The position numbers and the translations under genes are program-made. From Thiomargarita sp. (lineage in GTDB: Bacteria; Pseudomonadota; Gammaproteobacteria; Beggiatoales; Beggiatoaceae), in contig DYRG01000006.1 of NCBI GenBank assembly GCA_020718845.1, positions 1-64,000 of the forward strand: 64,000 nucleotides of DNA, in the 5' to 3' direction. Numbering within the stretch: position 1 is the first letter of the stretch; every line of letters begins with the position of its first letter. Below are positions 26,676 to 37,113 of this stretch, in pieces. The notes beneath the pieces are model-generated. The model worked only from the letters and a program-made list of their open reading frames with translations. It was not told the origin of the DNA and searched no databases.

Positions 26676-29537
26676 ATGTTATCAAAACTTTTCAAGCCCA
26701 AATGGCAACATCCTGATTTGACTGTCCGCAAACAAGCGTTGGAAGCTCTTGCTGCCACCGAAGTGGATATTTTGCAAAGCGTCGCCCGCGAAGACCAAGA
26801 TATTGGCTTGCGTTGTTTGGCGGTGCAAAAATTAGCCGACGTGCAATTATTGCAAGAAATCGGTCAAAACAACGACTTCCACGCCGATGTCCGCCAAGCC
26901 GCCGCCGACCGTTTTCAACAACTTTTAACCGGTCAGCAAAAAGATCACAGCCCGCCGCTTGAACAACGTTTGCAATGGATTGAATCTTTGCAAGATATTG
27001 AAATGCTTGAATATTTTGCATTAAATGCCAAAGAAGCCGCCTTGCGCCAAGCCGCTCTCCAAAAATTAAACAACGAAGCCTTATTTGCAGAAGTTGCTCA
27101 AAATGATCGTGATGCACATATTCGTTTGTGGGCGATTGAAAAAGTCGAACAAATGGATTTGATTGCTCAGATTGCAAAAGGCAGCCGTAATCGTGATAAA
27201 CGCATCTATCGTTTAGCCAAAGAAAAACTCGACGCGTGGCATAAAACCCAAGAACGTCCATTACAAATCGCTGCCGAACGTGAAGAATTATGTAAACGCT
27301 TGGATTGGTTATTAAAAATCGGCGATTGGGAACACGATACTGAATTAAATCGTTTGCAAGAAACTTGGAACAAACTCGCCGAAGAAGTCGTCACTTTTAA
27401 TACAGAGCAACAAGCCCTTTCTGATAAAGGAACTGTTGCTCAATTTTCTGAATTAAACAAACGAATTAAAGTCGCGCAAGAAGAGCATCAACACGCTTTA
27501 CAAGCGCACGCAGAATTGCGTCGTGAAAAACAAAACTTTTTACGCGATTTAGATACATTGTGGCAAGAGGTTGAAAAATTTGAAGAATTAACCGCAGAAC
27601 AAAGCCTCGCTTTAGAAGAAAAAGCGCAGCAACTTCAAGAAAGTTTCAAATCTGCGGGGCATTTGCCAGAAACCGAAGAACATCGTTTAACTGAGGCTTT
27701 TGTTGAAAAACATAAAGCAATTCGCAAACATTTGAAATCGTTATTGCATTCTCAAAATATTGCAGCAGCTTTACAAAAAGTCATTCAAAAGGCAGAGAAA
27801 CTTCTAAAAGAATCTTCCATTCGCAAAGACGCTGTCGAGAAACTTCAAGAACAACGCAAAGCAATTGAACAACCTGAAAACCTTACGCCAGCCTTAGAAA
27901 GTTTAGAAGAAAACTTTCATTCTTTAGTCGATCAACTTCAAGAACGTTTGCAACAACAACAAGCAAAACAAAAAGAGCATCAACAAGAAATCAAAAACTT
28001 GTTAGAAACCTTAGAGCAAACCTTAGAAGCAGGCGAATTACAAAAGGCAATTGCTTTAGAAGAAAAAGCTCAAAATTCTTTTAAACAACTCAATGATTTA
28101 CCTAAAAATAAACGTGCGCAATTTGAAAGTCGTTTGCACGTTTGTATCAGTAAAATCAATGATTTGCGCGGTTGGCAACGTTGGGGTAATCATCAAGAAC
28201 GCCAAATCCTTTGTGAGCAAATGGAAGCCTTAATTGGCATTAAAGCTGATCCAGAAGAACTTGCGCGTCGAGTTCGTGAAGCGCAAACCACTTGGAAAAA
28301 GTTAAATGATGGTAATTCTGATCATGGTTTGTGGGAACGTTTCAACGCCGCGTGTCGTAAAGTATATGAACCTTGTCAGGCTTATTTTGTTGCAAAAGCT
28401 GATGAACGCAAACAAAACATGGCTGCAAAAGAAACTGTTTGTGTGAAGTTAGAAACGTTATTACAAAGCACGGATTGGAAAAATCACCAATTGGATTGGA
28501 AAGCGGTTTATCGTCAAGTTAAAGAATTTCAAAAAGAATGGTTTGCAACAGGTCCTACCGATCGCAAGTTGAAAAAAACCGTTAATGTGCGGTTTGAAGC
28601 GACAATGAAAACCTTAGAAGATTATTTGACGCAAGAACGCCAAGCTAATCTCCAACAACGCCGACTTTTAGTAGAACAAGTCAAAGCAATGTTGGAAAAA
28701 GAAGATTTGAAACAAGCCATTACTGATGTGAAGAAATTGCAAGAACAATGGTTAATTACCGTGCCGAGTGGTCGCAAAGAAGAAAATCAGTTGTGGAAAG
28801 CCTTTCGTGAAACCTGCGACGCGGTATTTGCACGTCGTAATCAAGCACGCGATGAACAAGAGCAACAATTGCAAAACAACTTAGTTGAAAAAACGGCTTT
28901 GTGTGAGAAATTAGAAACCCTTGCAAAAGATTCTCAAAATGTTTCATTATTGGCAGAAATTAAAAAAGCCGATCAAGCATGGAATGCGATTGGTCAAGTG
29001 CCTAAAAAATCTCTTCAAAGCATTGAGAAACGTTATCAATCTGCAAAACGTTTAGTTGAAGAATCCAATCAAAATCTTCAATTAAATCAGCAGGTTGTAC
29101 AACTAAACCTTTTGGCTCAAAAAGCAGCTTTATGCGATCAAGTTGAAAACAATCAATTAACCGCAGATGAAGCAAAAGAACAATGGAACGCTTTAGCAAC
29201 TATTACGCATATTCCAACCGAACAATCAATTGTAAAACGCTTTCAAAAAGCCTGCGATGGGAAAGCAATTTCCTCAATTGATAATAAGCAATTACATCGT
29301 TGGTGCGTGAATTTGGAATGGTTAGCTGGAATTGATTCTCCCGCCGAAGATAAATCGATTAAAATGGCATTACAAGTTGAACGTTTGTCGCAAGCGATGA
29401 CCGATCCCAGTATCAAATCAGTAAGCCGTACTGCACAAGCCGAAAATATCATTAGAAACTGGTATTTGGCGAGAGCAGAACGTGATCCCGCTTTAATTGA
29501 ACGTTTCAATAAAGCAAAAGCTGCAATTTTTAAATAA
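26676..29537 (+). CDS. DUF349 repeat protein with N-terminal HEAT-like region
   Basis: A 953-residue, highly charged, helical protein. The first 190 residues are HEAT-like helical repeats (VRKQALEALAATEVD, LRCLAVQKLADVQLL, LWAIEKVEQM). The rest consists of DUF349-type three-helix units with conserved tryptophans (for example WKAVYRQVKEFQKEWFATGP and LWERFNAACRKVYEPC) and coiled coil. DUF349 proteins are widespread but lack a settled role; some are linked to lipid A or colony phenotypes. No signal peptide. The ribosome site before ATG 26676 is weak. The first 400 bp are richer in G+C than the rest. A terminator follows directly. Confidence 0.88.
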   Translation: MLSKLFKPKWQHPDLTVRKQALEALAATEVDILQSVAREDQDIGLRCLAVQKLADVQLLQEIGQNNDFHADVRQAAADRFQQLLTGQQKDHSPPLEQRLQWIESLQDIEMLEYFALNAKEAALRQAALQKLNNEALFAEVAQNDRDAHIRLWAIEKVEQMDLIAQIAKGSRNRDKRIYRLAKEKLDAWHKTQERPLQIAAEREELCKRLDWLLKIGDWEHDTELNRLQETWNKLAEEVVTFNTEQQALSDKGTVAQFSELNKRIKVAQEEHQHALQAHAELRREKQNFLRDLDTLWQEVEKFEELTAEQSLALEEKAQQLQESFKSAGHLPETEEHRLTEAFVEKHKAIRKHLKSLLHSQNIAAALQKVIQKAEKLLKESSIRKDAVEKLQEQRKAIEQPENLTPALESLEENFHSLVDQLQERLQQQQAKQKEHQQEIKNLLETLEQTLEAGELQKAIALEEKAQNSFKQLNDLPKNKRAQFESRLHVCISKINDLRGWQRWGNHQERQILCEQMEALIGIKADPEELARRVREAQTTWKKLNDGNSDHGLWERFNAACRKVYEPCQAYFVAKADERKQNMAAKETVCVKLETLLQSTDWKNHQLDWKAVYRQVKEFQKEWFATGPTDRKLKKTVNVRFEATMKTLEDYLTQERQANLQQRRLLVEQVKAMLEKEDLKQAITDVKKLQEQWLITVPSGRKEENQLWKAFRETCDAVFARRNQARDEQEQQLQNNLVEKTALCEKLETLAKDSQNVSLLAEIKKADQAWNAIGQVPKKSLQSIEKRYQSAKRLVEESNQNLQLNQQVVQLNLLAQKAALCDQVENNQLTADEAKEQWNALATITHIPTEQSIVKRFQKACDGKAISSIDNKQLHRWCVNLEWLAGIDSPAEDKSIKMALQVERLSQAMTDPSIKSVSRTAQAENIIRNWYLARAERDPALIERFNKAKAAIFK

Positions 29538-29571
29538 ATTTAGTCTTTTGAGTTGTTATTTCTACTTTGAG

Positions 29572-29604
29572 CACACCTTCGTTAAAAAAAAGGTGTGTTT
29601 TTTT
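29572..29604 (+). terminator. Rho-independent terminator after the DUF349 gene
   Basis: CACACCTT (29572-29579) pairs with AAGGTGTG (29590-29597), followed by a T-rich run to 29604. Confidence 0.88.
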
Positions 29605-29629
29605 ATTTCTAAACATTGAGGAAGTTTTA

Positions 29630-30118
29630 ATGTCAAACCTTGCAATTGCTAAAGGAAAAGTGGTTTTTGTAACCTATTCGTTATATGATCAAAAGGGGCA
29701 ATTATTTGAAAAATCAGATATTCCCATTGGTTACATTCAAGGTGCAGAAAAAGGGTTGTTTTTTAAATTAGAAGAATCCTTAAATGGAAAAGTCGAAGGT
29801 GAGAAAATTAGCGTGACACTTGCTCCCAATGAAGCCTTTGGTGAACATCGTCCAGATTTAACTTTTACTGATGAAGTAGCGAATGTTCCACCTCAATTTC
29901 ATTATGTAGGTGCTCAAATAGATTTCCAGAATGATCAAGGAGATATTAAAACCTTTGTGGTTTCAAATATTGAGGACGGTAAATTAACGGTTGATGGAAA
30001 TCATCCTTTAGCGGGACAATCGGTTCGATTTGATTTGATGGTAGTGGAAGTGAGAAATCCAACGCCAGAAGAAAATGCAATGGGTGAGCCTTTAAGTCCT
30101 TTACAAACAATCCAATAA
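29630..30118 (+). CDS. FKBP-type peptidyl-prolyl isomerase, SlyD-like
   Basis: A 162-residue FKBP with the SlyD order: short FKBP strand set (KVVFVTYSLYDQKGQLFEKS), GYIQGAEKGLFFKLEESLNGK in place of the usual LIPGLE helix, EAFGEHRPDLTF, an inserted IF chaperone lobe, and NHPLAGQSVRFDLMVVEV. It lacks the His/Cys-rich metal-binding tail of E. coli SlyD. Cytosolic, no signal peptide. ATG 29630 with GAGGA at 29618-29622 is chosen over an upstream start lying inside the preceding terminator. Confidence 0.9.
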   Translation: MSNLAIAKGKVVFVTYSLYDQKGQLFEKSDIPIGYIQGAEKGLFFKLEESLNGKVEGEKISVTLAPNEAFGEHRPDLTFTDEVANVPPQFHYVGAQIDFQNDQGDIKTFVVSNIEDGKLTVDGNHPLAGQSVRFDLMVVEVRNPTPEENAMGEPLSPLQTIQ

Positions 30119-30122
30119 ATAA

Positions 30123-30155
30123 AATGGAGTTCAAATATAAGTTTTGAACTCCATT
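30123..30155. terminator. Bidirectional terminator between slyD-like gene and smpB
   Basis: AATGGAGTTCAAA (30123-30135) and TTTGAACTCCATT (30143-30155) are perfect 13 bp complements between two convergent genes; A-rich sequence flanks one side. Confidence 0.82.
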
Positions 30156-30162
30156 AGTATTA

Positions 30163-30633
30163 TCAGTTATGCGCTTTCATAACTCTTGATTTCTCACGTT
30201 GCCAATCACGATCTTTCTCTGTATCACGTTTATCATGTTCTTTCTTTCCAGTGGCTAATGCGATTTCAAGTTTCACTCGATTGTTCTTCCAATACATTGC
30301 AACTGGAATTAACGCTTTTCCTTTACGCTCAATTGCACCAATGAGTTTATTTAATTCCTCACGATGCAATAACAATTTACGGGTTCGATTGTTTTCTGGA
30401 GAATAATGCGTAGAAACCGTTCCTAACGGCGTAATTAACGCACCTAGCAACCACGCTTCTGCATTTTTAATAATCACATACGAATCACGCAGTTGTATTT
30501 TGCCAGCGCGCAAACTTTTCACTTCCCAACCTTGCAAAACCATACCAGTTTCAAAGCGTTGTTCTAAAAAATAATCAAATCCGGCTTTCTTATTCAAACA
30601 AATCGTGCCAGAAGCAGCTTTTTTCTCAGCCAT
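30163..30633 (-). CDS. smpB: SsrA (tmRNA)-binding protein
   Basis: Delivers tmRNA to stalled ribosomes for trans-translation. The 156-residue protein has the family's [39 protein letters not shown] and a basic C-terminal tail ([21 protein letters not shown]) that mimics the anticodon arm. No ssrA gene was recognised in the window. It precedes nothing on its strand, and its start is 17 nt downstream of the glgP stop. Confidence 0.96.
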   Translation of the reverse strand: MAEKKAASGTICLNKKAGFDYFLEQRFETGMVLQGWEVKSLRAGKIQLRDSYVIIKNAEAWLLGALITPLGTVSTHYSPENNRTRKLLLHREELNKLIGAIERKGKALIPVAMYWKNNRVKLEIALATGKKEHDKRDTEKDRDWQREKSRVMKAHN

Positions 30634-30650
30634 AATTCCTCACTTTTCCT

Positions 30651-33101
30651 TTAAAATAAAGGTTCAATGTTCCAAATATCTGTTGCATATTCTCTAATCG
30701 TGCGATCACTAGAAAACTTACCCATGCGTGCAACATTTAAAATCGCTTTTTTCGTCCATTTCTGGGTATTTATAAAATCTTTGCTCACTTTTTCTTGAAC
30801 AGAAATATAAGATTCCAAATCCGCTAAATGAAAGAAATAATCACCACCTTCTAATAAATTATCAAAAATCATTTGAAATATCCCGGGTTCATTTGGTGAG
30901 AAACGATTTGTTACCAAACTATCCATGATTCGTTTAATGATTGGACTGCGATGATAATAATCCCGAGGATGATATGTGTGAGAACGACGCATTTCTTCAA
31001 CTTCTCGCGTTGTCAAACCAAAAATATAAATATTTTCTTTACCGACTTCCTCACGAATTTCTATGTTTGCACCATCTAAAGTTCCAATCGTTAATGCGCC
31101 ATTCATTGCAAATTTCATATTACCCGTTCCAGAAGCCTCTGTTCCAGCCGTAGAAATCTGTTCACTTAAATTCGCAGCAGGAATGATTTTCTCCGCTAAA
31201 GAAACCCGATAATCTGGCATAAAAACCACTTTTAATTGCTCAGATGCAATCGGATCGTTATTCACAACTTCTGCAACGTTGTTAATCAATTTAATAATGG
31301 TTTTCGCCATTACATAACCTGGTGCAGCTTTTCCTCCAAAAATGCAAGTTCTGGGTGCTGTTAAAGTTTTATTATCTTCAACAATGCTCAAATACGCATG
31401 AATAACGTGCATAATGTTTAATAATTGACGTTTGTATTCATGAATGCGTTTAATTTGCACATCAAACATCGAGGAAGTATCCACACTCACACCAATCTGA
31501 TCTTTAATGATATGAGCAAGGCGTTCTTTATTGATTTTCTTAGATACATTAAAACGGTTTTGAAATGCGCTATCTTCGGCATATTTCTCTAAAACCTTCA
31601 ATTGATCTAAATCCGTGATCCATTCATTACCAACGGTTTCTTTTAAAAGCGCTGACAAACTAGGATTTGATTGCAATAACCAACGACGTGGCGTTACACC
31701 ATTTGTTTTATTGTTGAAACGTTCTGGATAAAGCGCATTAAAATCAGGAACTAAACGAGTTTTCACTAATTCAGAATGTAATTCTGCAACCCCATTTACT
31801 GAATGACTTCCTACAATTGCCAAATGTGCCATTCGAATTTGTTTTTCTGCTCCTTCTTCTACTAAAGAAAGGCGATTTATAAAATCACCATCATTTGACC
31901 AACGACGACGAATTTCACTTAAAAAATGATGATTAATATCATAAATAATTTCTAAATGACGTGGTAAAACGTGTTGTAATAAACTTACGTGCCATTTTTC
32001 TAAGGCTTCAGGTAATAGCGTGTGATTTGTATAGCCGCAACACGCCTGCGTAATTTTCCAAGCGCGTGCCCATGAGAAATCTTTTTCATCAATTAAAACG
32101 CGCATCAATTCTGCAATGGTTAAAGCGGGATGTGTATCATTAAGTTGTAATGCTACTTTATCTGCAAAATTCTCTAAAGTTGGATAAAGTTTCAAATGCT
32201 CTTTAATAATATCACGCAATGAACAAGCAACTAAGAAATATTCTTGAATTAAGCGAAGTTCTTTTCCACCCCAACAAGAATCTGAAGGATATAACACTTT
32301 AGATATTTTTTCAGAATAAATCTTTTCTTCAACTGCTCGAATGTAATCGCCACCATTAAAGATTTGAATATCAAATTCATTAGAAGAACGCGCTGAAAAT
32401 AAACGAAGATAATTAACGGTTTTTCCTCCAAATCCAGCCACTGGAATATCAAAAGGAACACCAATAATAATTTGATAATCTTTCCAATGTCCAAATTCGC
32501 CTTTTGCACTATTATAATCAGTGTAACCATATAAAGGAATATGATAAGATTCATAGCGACGTTCTAATAACCAAGGCGCATCTTCATGTAACCAATGATC
32601 AGGGATTTCTTTTTGATGACCTTTTTCTATGCGTTGCTTAAACAACCCATATTCGTAATTAATCCCATAACCAAACCCCGGCATATTTAAAGTTGCTAAA
32701 GAATCTAAAAAGCACGCTGCTAAACGTCCTAAACCGCCATTTCCTAAGGCTGCATCAGCTTCAACTTCTTCAATATCTTCTAAGGTTAATTGATACTTTT
32801 CTAATACAGTTCTTGCTTGATCTTCAATGCCTAAATTTTGCAAATTACTTGATAAAAGACGACCAATCAAAAATTCTAATGATAAATAATATATTTTCTT
32901 TGCTTGAGATTTATGTAAAATATCTTGAGTTGCAAACATTCGATCAATCAAATAACTACGGGTCGCCAATGCTAATGCGCCAAATAAATCTTGAGCATTT
33001 GCTTGTTGAGGTCGAATACCGAGAGAATATTTTAAGTGAATATCAACTAATTCCTTAAAATTCATGGTGTTAGATTCTGTTAATTGTAATGGCATATTCA
33101 T
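30651..33101 (-). CDS. glgP: Glycogen/alpha-glucan phosphorylase
   Basis: Releases glucose 1-phosphate from glycogen or maltodextrin. The 816-residue length is typical. EASGTGNMKFAMNG contains the pyridoxal-phosphate lysine near residue 660; LEFLIGRLLSSNLQNL, ALGNGGLGRLAACF, LNDTHPALTIAELMR and KTNGVTPRRWL are all present. No other glycogen gene is nearby. It is 17 nt from smpB on the same strand and may share its transcript. AGG at 33108-33110 supports ATG 33101. Confidence 0.97.
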   Translation of the reverse strand: MNMPLQLTESNTMNFKELVDIHLKYSLGIRPQQANAQDLFGALALATRSYLIDRMFATQDILHKSQAKKIYYLSLEFLIGRLLSSNLQNLGIEDQARTVLEKYQLTLEDIEEVEADAALGNGGLGRLAACFLDSLATLNMPGFGYGINYEYGLFKQRIEKGHQKEIPDHWLHEDAPWLLERRYESYHIPLYGYTDYNSAKGEFGHWKDYQIIIGVPFDIPVAGFGGKTVNYLRLFSARSSNEFDIQIFNGGDYIRAVEEKIYSEKISKVLYPSDSCWGGKELRLIQEYFLVACSLRDIIKEHLKLYPTLENFADKVALQLNDTHPALTIAELMRVLIDEKDFSWARAWKITQACCGYTNHTLLPEALEKWHVSLLQHVLPRHLEIIYDINHHFLSEIRRRWSNDGDFINRLSLVEEGAEKQIRMAHLAIVGSHSVNGVAELHSELVKTRLVPDFNALYPERFNNKTNGVTPRRWLLQSNPSLSALLKETVGNEWITDLDQLKVLEKYAEDSAFQNRFNVSKKINKERLAHIIKDQIGVSVDTSSMFDVQIKRIHEYKRQLLNIMHVIHAYLSIVEDNKTLTAPRTCIFGGKAAPGYVMAKTIIKLINNVAEVVNNDPIASEQLKVVFMPDYRVSLAEKIIPAANLSEQISTAGTEASGTGNMKFAMNGALTIGTLDGANIEIREEVGKENIYIFGLTTREVEEMRRSHTYHPRDYYHRSPIIKRIMDSLVTNRFSPNEPGIFQMIFDNLLEGGDYFFHLADLESYISVQEKVSKDFINTQKWTKKAILNVARMGKFSSDRTIREYATDIWNIEPLF

Positions 33102-33244
33102 TAGTAACCTGCTCCGTTTATAGAAAAATTATAAGTAAAAGAGAATTGTAAAACGAAAGCACGCATTTGTCAGCGTTTTTAATGGAGGTTTGGTGAAATT
33201 AAAGATACATGCTACAATCCTTACTTTTAAGGAGTATTGAAGAA

Positions 33245-33826
33245 ATGCAAGAATATCTCTTTATATTCGTAAGCACTGTTTTAGTCAATAACTTTGTCTT
33301 AGTTAAGTTTTTAGGTTTGTGCCCTTTCATGAGTGTTTCTACACGCTTAGAAACGTCGATTGGAATGGGATTAGCAACCACCTTTGTGTTAACCATTTCA
33401 TCGATTTGCACCTATTTGGTTAATCAGTATTTATTAGTCCCTTTTGATTTGGATTTTTTGAGAACCATTGCTTTTATTTTAGTGATTGCAGTGGTGGTGC
33501 AATTTACTGAAATGGTGATTAAGAAAACTAGCCCCGTTTTACACCAAATTTTAGGTATTTTTTTACCTTTAATTACAACGAATTGCGCAGTTTTAGGGGC
33601 AGCTTTACTTAATATCCAAAATCAGTATAATCTATTGGAATCTGCAATGTTTGGATTTAGTGCCGCAATTGGTTTCTCGTTGGTTTTATCGTTGTTTTCA
33701 GCGATGAGAGAACGTCTTGCCGTTGCAGATATTCCAGATGTTTTTAAAGGTGCGCCCATTAATTTAGTCACAGCAAGTTTAATGTCGATTGCATTTACGG
33801 GTTTCAGTGGTTTAATTAAAATGTAA
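33245..33826 (+). CDS. rsxA: RsxA/RnfA membrane subunit, without the rest of its operon
   Basis: A 193-residue protein with six membrane segments, the length of E. coli Rsx[20 protein letters not shown] and [16 protein letters not shown] hold the conserved cysteine-containing half-helices that bind a membrane iron-sulfur cluster. RsxA normally works inside the RnfABCDGE ion-translocating ferredoxin:NAD complex, but the next gene here is a P-type ATPase 9 nt after it, and no other rnf gene is in view. ATG 33245 has AAGGAG 10 nt upstream; an earlier ATG at 33209 lies before that site and is rejected. Confidence 0.94.
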   Translation: MQEYLFIFVSTVLVNNFVLVKFLGLCPFMSVSTRLETSIGMGLATTFVLTISSICTYLVNQYLLVPFDLDFLRTIAFILVIAVVVQFTEMVIKKTSPVLHQILGIFLPLITTNCAVLGAALLNIQNQYNLLESAMFGFSAAIGFSLVLSLFSAMRERLAVADIPDVFKGAPINLVTASLMSIAFTGFSGLIKM

Positions 33827-33835
33827 GGAGTTTGT

Positions 33836-36523
33836 ATGAAGTTCAACTATTCAGGACTTAATGAACAACAAGTCCTAGAATCGCGCCAGAAATATGGTGC
33901 AAATGTAGTTTCTACAGGTGAAGTAGAAACCTTTTGGGATAAATTCTTTGGTAATTTCAAAGACCCAATTATTATTATTTTATTGGTGGCATTAATCATT
34001 GTTGTATTGCTTTCTATTTTTGGTTTTGCACCTTGGTATGAAGGCATAGGAATTGGGGTTGCAATTTTGATGGCAACATTGGTTGCAACTTGGTCAGAAT
34101 ATTCTAGTGAAAATGAATTTCAAAAACTCTTAGAAGAAGCCTCGTTAATTAAAATCAAAGTTTTTCGTGATAATACGTTAAAAGAAGTCCCAATTACTGA
34201 ATTAGTCACCAATGATTTGGTGCTATTACAATCGGGTGATAATGTGCCTGGTGATGGTCATTTGATTGATGGGCATTTGAGCGTTAATCAAGCGGCTTTA
34301 ACGGGTGAATCTGAAGCGGTTAAAAAAATCGCTATTTCTTCTGAAAATGCAGAAATTGATGATAAGAACAAAATGTTTCGTGCATCGTTAATTGACGATG
34401 GTGAAGCTGTAATGAAAGTGACTGCCGTTGGAGAAATGACTGAATACGGTAAAACCTTGAAAGAATTAGTCAATGCAGAATCTCGTTTATCACCTTTACA
34501 AGAGAAACTTTCTGTTTTAGGACATAATATTTCTACTTTTGGTTATATTGGTTCAACTTTAATTGCTATTGCATTCATGTATAAGAAAATTTTTATGGAT
34601 GCAGGAAGTTTTGCGATTTATTTTGCGCAAAGTTTTGGAGCAATTCTTTCTGATTTTGTGACTGCATTTGTATTGGCGGTGATTGTGATTGTAATGGCAG
34701 TGCCTGAAGGTTTGCCGATGATGATTGCAATTGTGTTATCAATTAACATGAAAAAATTGCTTGCTGAAAAAGTGTTGGTTCGTAAGTTATTGGGTATTGA
34801 AACTGCGGGTAGTTTAACGGTTTTATTCACTGATAAAACAGGCACTTTAACGCAAGGAAAATTGGTTGCAGAAAAATTTTTAACAGGTGATTTAACAACC
34901 TATACAAAAATTGAAGAACTTCCTCAAGATTTAAAACAGTCTTTGATTTTTGCAGTGAGAAATAATAGCAGTGCCGTTATCGATCCGAGCAATAGTCGAG
35001 AAGAACCTAAAATTGTCGGTGCAGATAAAACCGAGCAAGCATTGTTACGGTTTTTAGAGAAACACCTACTTGAGAAAAGTAATGTTGATATTACGGAAGT
35101 TATTTTGTTCAATAGTAGCCGTAAATTTTCTGCAATGCAGGTTTCTGGAGAACAAAATTTAACTTTAGTGAAAGGTGCGCCAGAAATCCTTTTGAAGAAT
35201 TGCACACATTATTTGAATGCGCAAGGTCAACAAGTAGAACTAACCGATCAAAATGCCTTAAAAGAACAAATGTCTGCGCTTTCTCAACAGGCAATGCGTT
35301 TATTAGCAATTGCGGTAACAAAAGAGCCTATTTCTTCCGAGCAAACTTTACCAGAATCTTTATGTTTAGTGGGCGTTTTTGGTATTCGTGATGGTTTGAG
35401 AACTACCTCGCAACCTGCGGTAAAAATGGCTCAGAATGCGGGTATTCAAGTGGTTATGATTACGGGTGATGCCAAAGAAACCGCGCACGCAATCGCAAAA
35501 GATGTAGGCATTTTAACTGACGACAAAAACGTTGTGCTAACTTCTAGTGATTTAGCACAAATGTCTGATGAGGAAGTTAAGAAAACATTACCGCATTTGG
35601 CAGTGGTTGCAAGAGCTTACCCAACTGATAAAAGTCGTTTAGTGAAACTCGCTAAAGAATTGAATTGGGTGGTGGGTATGACAGGCGATGGTGTAAATGA
35701 TGCCCCTGCGATTAAAAATGCTGACGTTGGATTTGCAATGGGTAGCGGTACAGAAATGACTAAGGAAGCGGGCGATATTGTAATATTAGATGACAATTTC
35801 GCTTCTATTACGCAAGCGATTTTATACGGACGCACGTTGTTTAAATCAATTCGTAAGTTTTTAGTATTTCAATTAACGGTAAGTTTGTCTGCAATTTCTT
35901 TAGCATTTTTAGGACCGTTTTTAGGATTTGAACTTCCTTTGACGATGATTCAAATGTTATGGATTAACGTTATTATGGATACCTTAGCAGCGTTAGCGTT
36001 TGCGGGAGAACCAGCGTTGAAACGTTATATGTTGGACAAACCTATTCCAAAAGATACGCATTTGATTACACCAGATATGTGGTCATCTATTTTAAGTATG
36101 AGTGCAGTGACGGTAATTTTGAGTTTAAGTTTCTTAATGTACGATCCGATTTATAACCTATTTGTACATCAAGGAATGGATAAAGAAACTCAAAACTTAG
36201 TCTTTTTAACCTCATTCTTTGGATTCTTTGTATTTTTATTGAACTTTAACCGTTTCAACGTGAGAACTGAAGGTTTCAATTTATTTGAAAATATCAATGA
36301 AAACTACTATTTCATGAAGATCACTTATGTGATTTTTGGCTTGCAAATTCTCTTCACCTATATTGGAGGAGATATTATGCGAGTAGTTGGATTGCAAATG
36401 ATGGATTGGGTGTATTTGACATTGCTTGCATTGTTGATTATTCCAGCCGATATGATTCGTAAAGCAATTCGTAACAAATTGTTTGGCGATCCTATTTTAA
36501 TGCAGGCTGATAACAAAGCCTAA
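33836..36523 (+). CDS. P-type cation-transporting ATPase, probably Ca2+ (P2 type)
   Basis: An 895-residue membrane pump. The phosphorylated aspartate is in DKTGTLTQG (Asp333). TGES is in the actuator domain, TGDGVNDAPAIKNADVGFAMG in the hinge, and VPEGLPMMIAIVLSINMKKL plus MLWINVIMDTLAALAFAGEPA form the transport helices; the PEGL and NVIMDTLAALA sequences resemble plasma-membrane calcium pumps. It begins with the family's LNEQQVLESRQKYGANVV and follows rsxA closely. Ca2+ is the likeliest ion, but the substrate is inferred from sequence only. Confidence 0.93.
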   Translation: MKFNYSGLNEQQVLESRQKYGANVVSTGEVETFWDKFFGNFKDPIIIILLVALIIVVLLSIFGFAPWYEGIGIGVAILMATLVATWSEYSSENEFQKLLEEASLIKIKVFRDNTLKEVPITELVTNDLVLLQSGDNVPGDGHLIDGHLSVNQAALTGESEAVKKIAISSENAEIDDKNKMFRASLIDDGEAVMKVTAVGEMTEYGKTLKELVNAESRLSPLQEKLSVLGHNISTFGYIGSTLIAIAFMYKKIFMDAGSFAIYFAQSFGAILSDFVTAFVLAVIVIVMAVPEGLPMMIAIVLSINMKKLLAEKVLVRKLLGIETAGSLTVLFTDKTGTLTQGKLVAEKFLTGDLTTYTKIEELPQDLKQSLIFAVRNNSSAVIDPSNSREEPKIVGADKTEQALLRFLEKHLLEKSNVDITEVILFNSSRKFSAMQVSGEQNLTLVKGAPEILLKNCTHYLNAQGQQVELTDQNALKEQMSALSQQAMRLLAIAVTKEPISSEQTLPESLCLVGVFGIRDGLRTTSQPAVKMAQNAGIQVVMITGDAKETAHAIAKDVGILTDDKNVVLTSSDLAQMSDEEVKKTLPHLAVVARAYPTDKSRLVKLAKELNWVVGMTGDGVNDAPAIKNADVGFAMGSGTEMTKEAGDIVILDDNFASITQAILYGRTLFKSIRKFLVFQLTVSLSAISLAFLGPFLGFELPLTMIQMLWINVIMDTLAALAFAGEPALKRYMLDKPIPKDTHLITPDMWSSILSMSAVTVILSLSFLMYDPIYNLFVHQGMDKETQNLVFLTSFFGFFVFLLNFNRFNVRTEGFNLFENINENYYFMKITYVIFGLQILFTYIGGDIMRVVGLQMMDWVYLTLLALLIIPADMIRKAIRNKLFGDPILMQADNKA

Positions 36524-37065
36524 GAAATGGAAAGCAACCGTTGAGCAAAATTAATTAAAATGCTAGCGGTTGCTCCCCAAATATAGTATTTCTGATAAGG
36601 AATAACATAATAGGTTTTATCAAACTTAGTTTCTTGATAGTAATTTGCAGAATTTAAAATAAATGTTAAAGGTAATTCAAAGATTTCTGCAACCTCAAAT
36701 TGATCCTTTTGAATTTGAAATCCTTCTTTAATGAAACCCACCACTGGTGTAATCATAAAACCAGTCAAAGTCTGATAGTTCTCCAGAAATCCCACCACTT
36801 CAATAAATTCTTTAGAAATCCCGATTTCTTCTTCGGTTTCTCGCAACGCCGTCATCGTAAAACTTTTATCTTGCGTATCACAACGTCCACCAGGAAAACA
36901 AATTTGCCCCGCATGATTATTCAAATGCGCCGTGCGCTGCGTTAAAATAATCGACAAACCATTTGGGGTTTCAACCAAAGGCACTAACACCGCCGAGCAA
37001 GTGAGCGTTTTAGTTGAAGGTATATGCGGTTGAGAAAGCAACGCTTGTTGAATACAAGTACGCAT
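36520..37065 (-). CDS. nudL: Nudix hydrolase, CoA pyrophosphatase type
   Basis: A 181-residue Nudix protein. The CoA-enzyme signature ILTQRTAHLNNHAGQICFPGG precedes a Nudix box ending LRETEEEIGI; as in NudL the box carries Asp where most have Glu. It should split CoA or its derivatives into 3'-phospho-ADP and phosphopantetheine. It converges with the P-type ATPase, overlapping its stop by 4 nt. ATG 37065 is chosen; an in-frame TTG at 37092 falls inside the purM terminator. The ribosome site is poor. Confidence 0.88.
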   Translation of the reverse strand: MRTCIQQALLSQPHIPSTKTLTCSAVLVPLVETPNGLSIILTQRTAHLNNHAGQICFPGGRCDTQDKSFTMTALRETEEEIGISKEFIEVVGFLENYQTLTGFMITPVVGFIKEGFQIQKDQFEVAEIFELPLTFILNSANYYQETKFDKTYYVIPYQKYYIWGATASILINFAQRLLSIS

Positions 37066-37075
37066 AGGAAGTTCT

Positions 37076-37107
37076 TTAAAAATACCCCTCAAATTTATCG
37101 AGGGGGT
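37076..37107 (-). terminator. Rho-independent terminator of purM
   Basis: On the minus strand ACCCCCTC (37100-37107) pairs with GAGGGGT (37084-37090) and is followed by a T-rich run (37076-37083). It separates purM from nudL. Confidence 0.8.
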
Positions 37108-37113
37108 TTGAGA

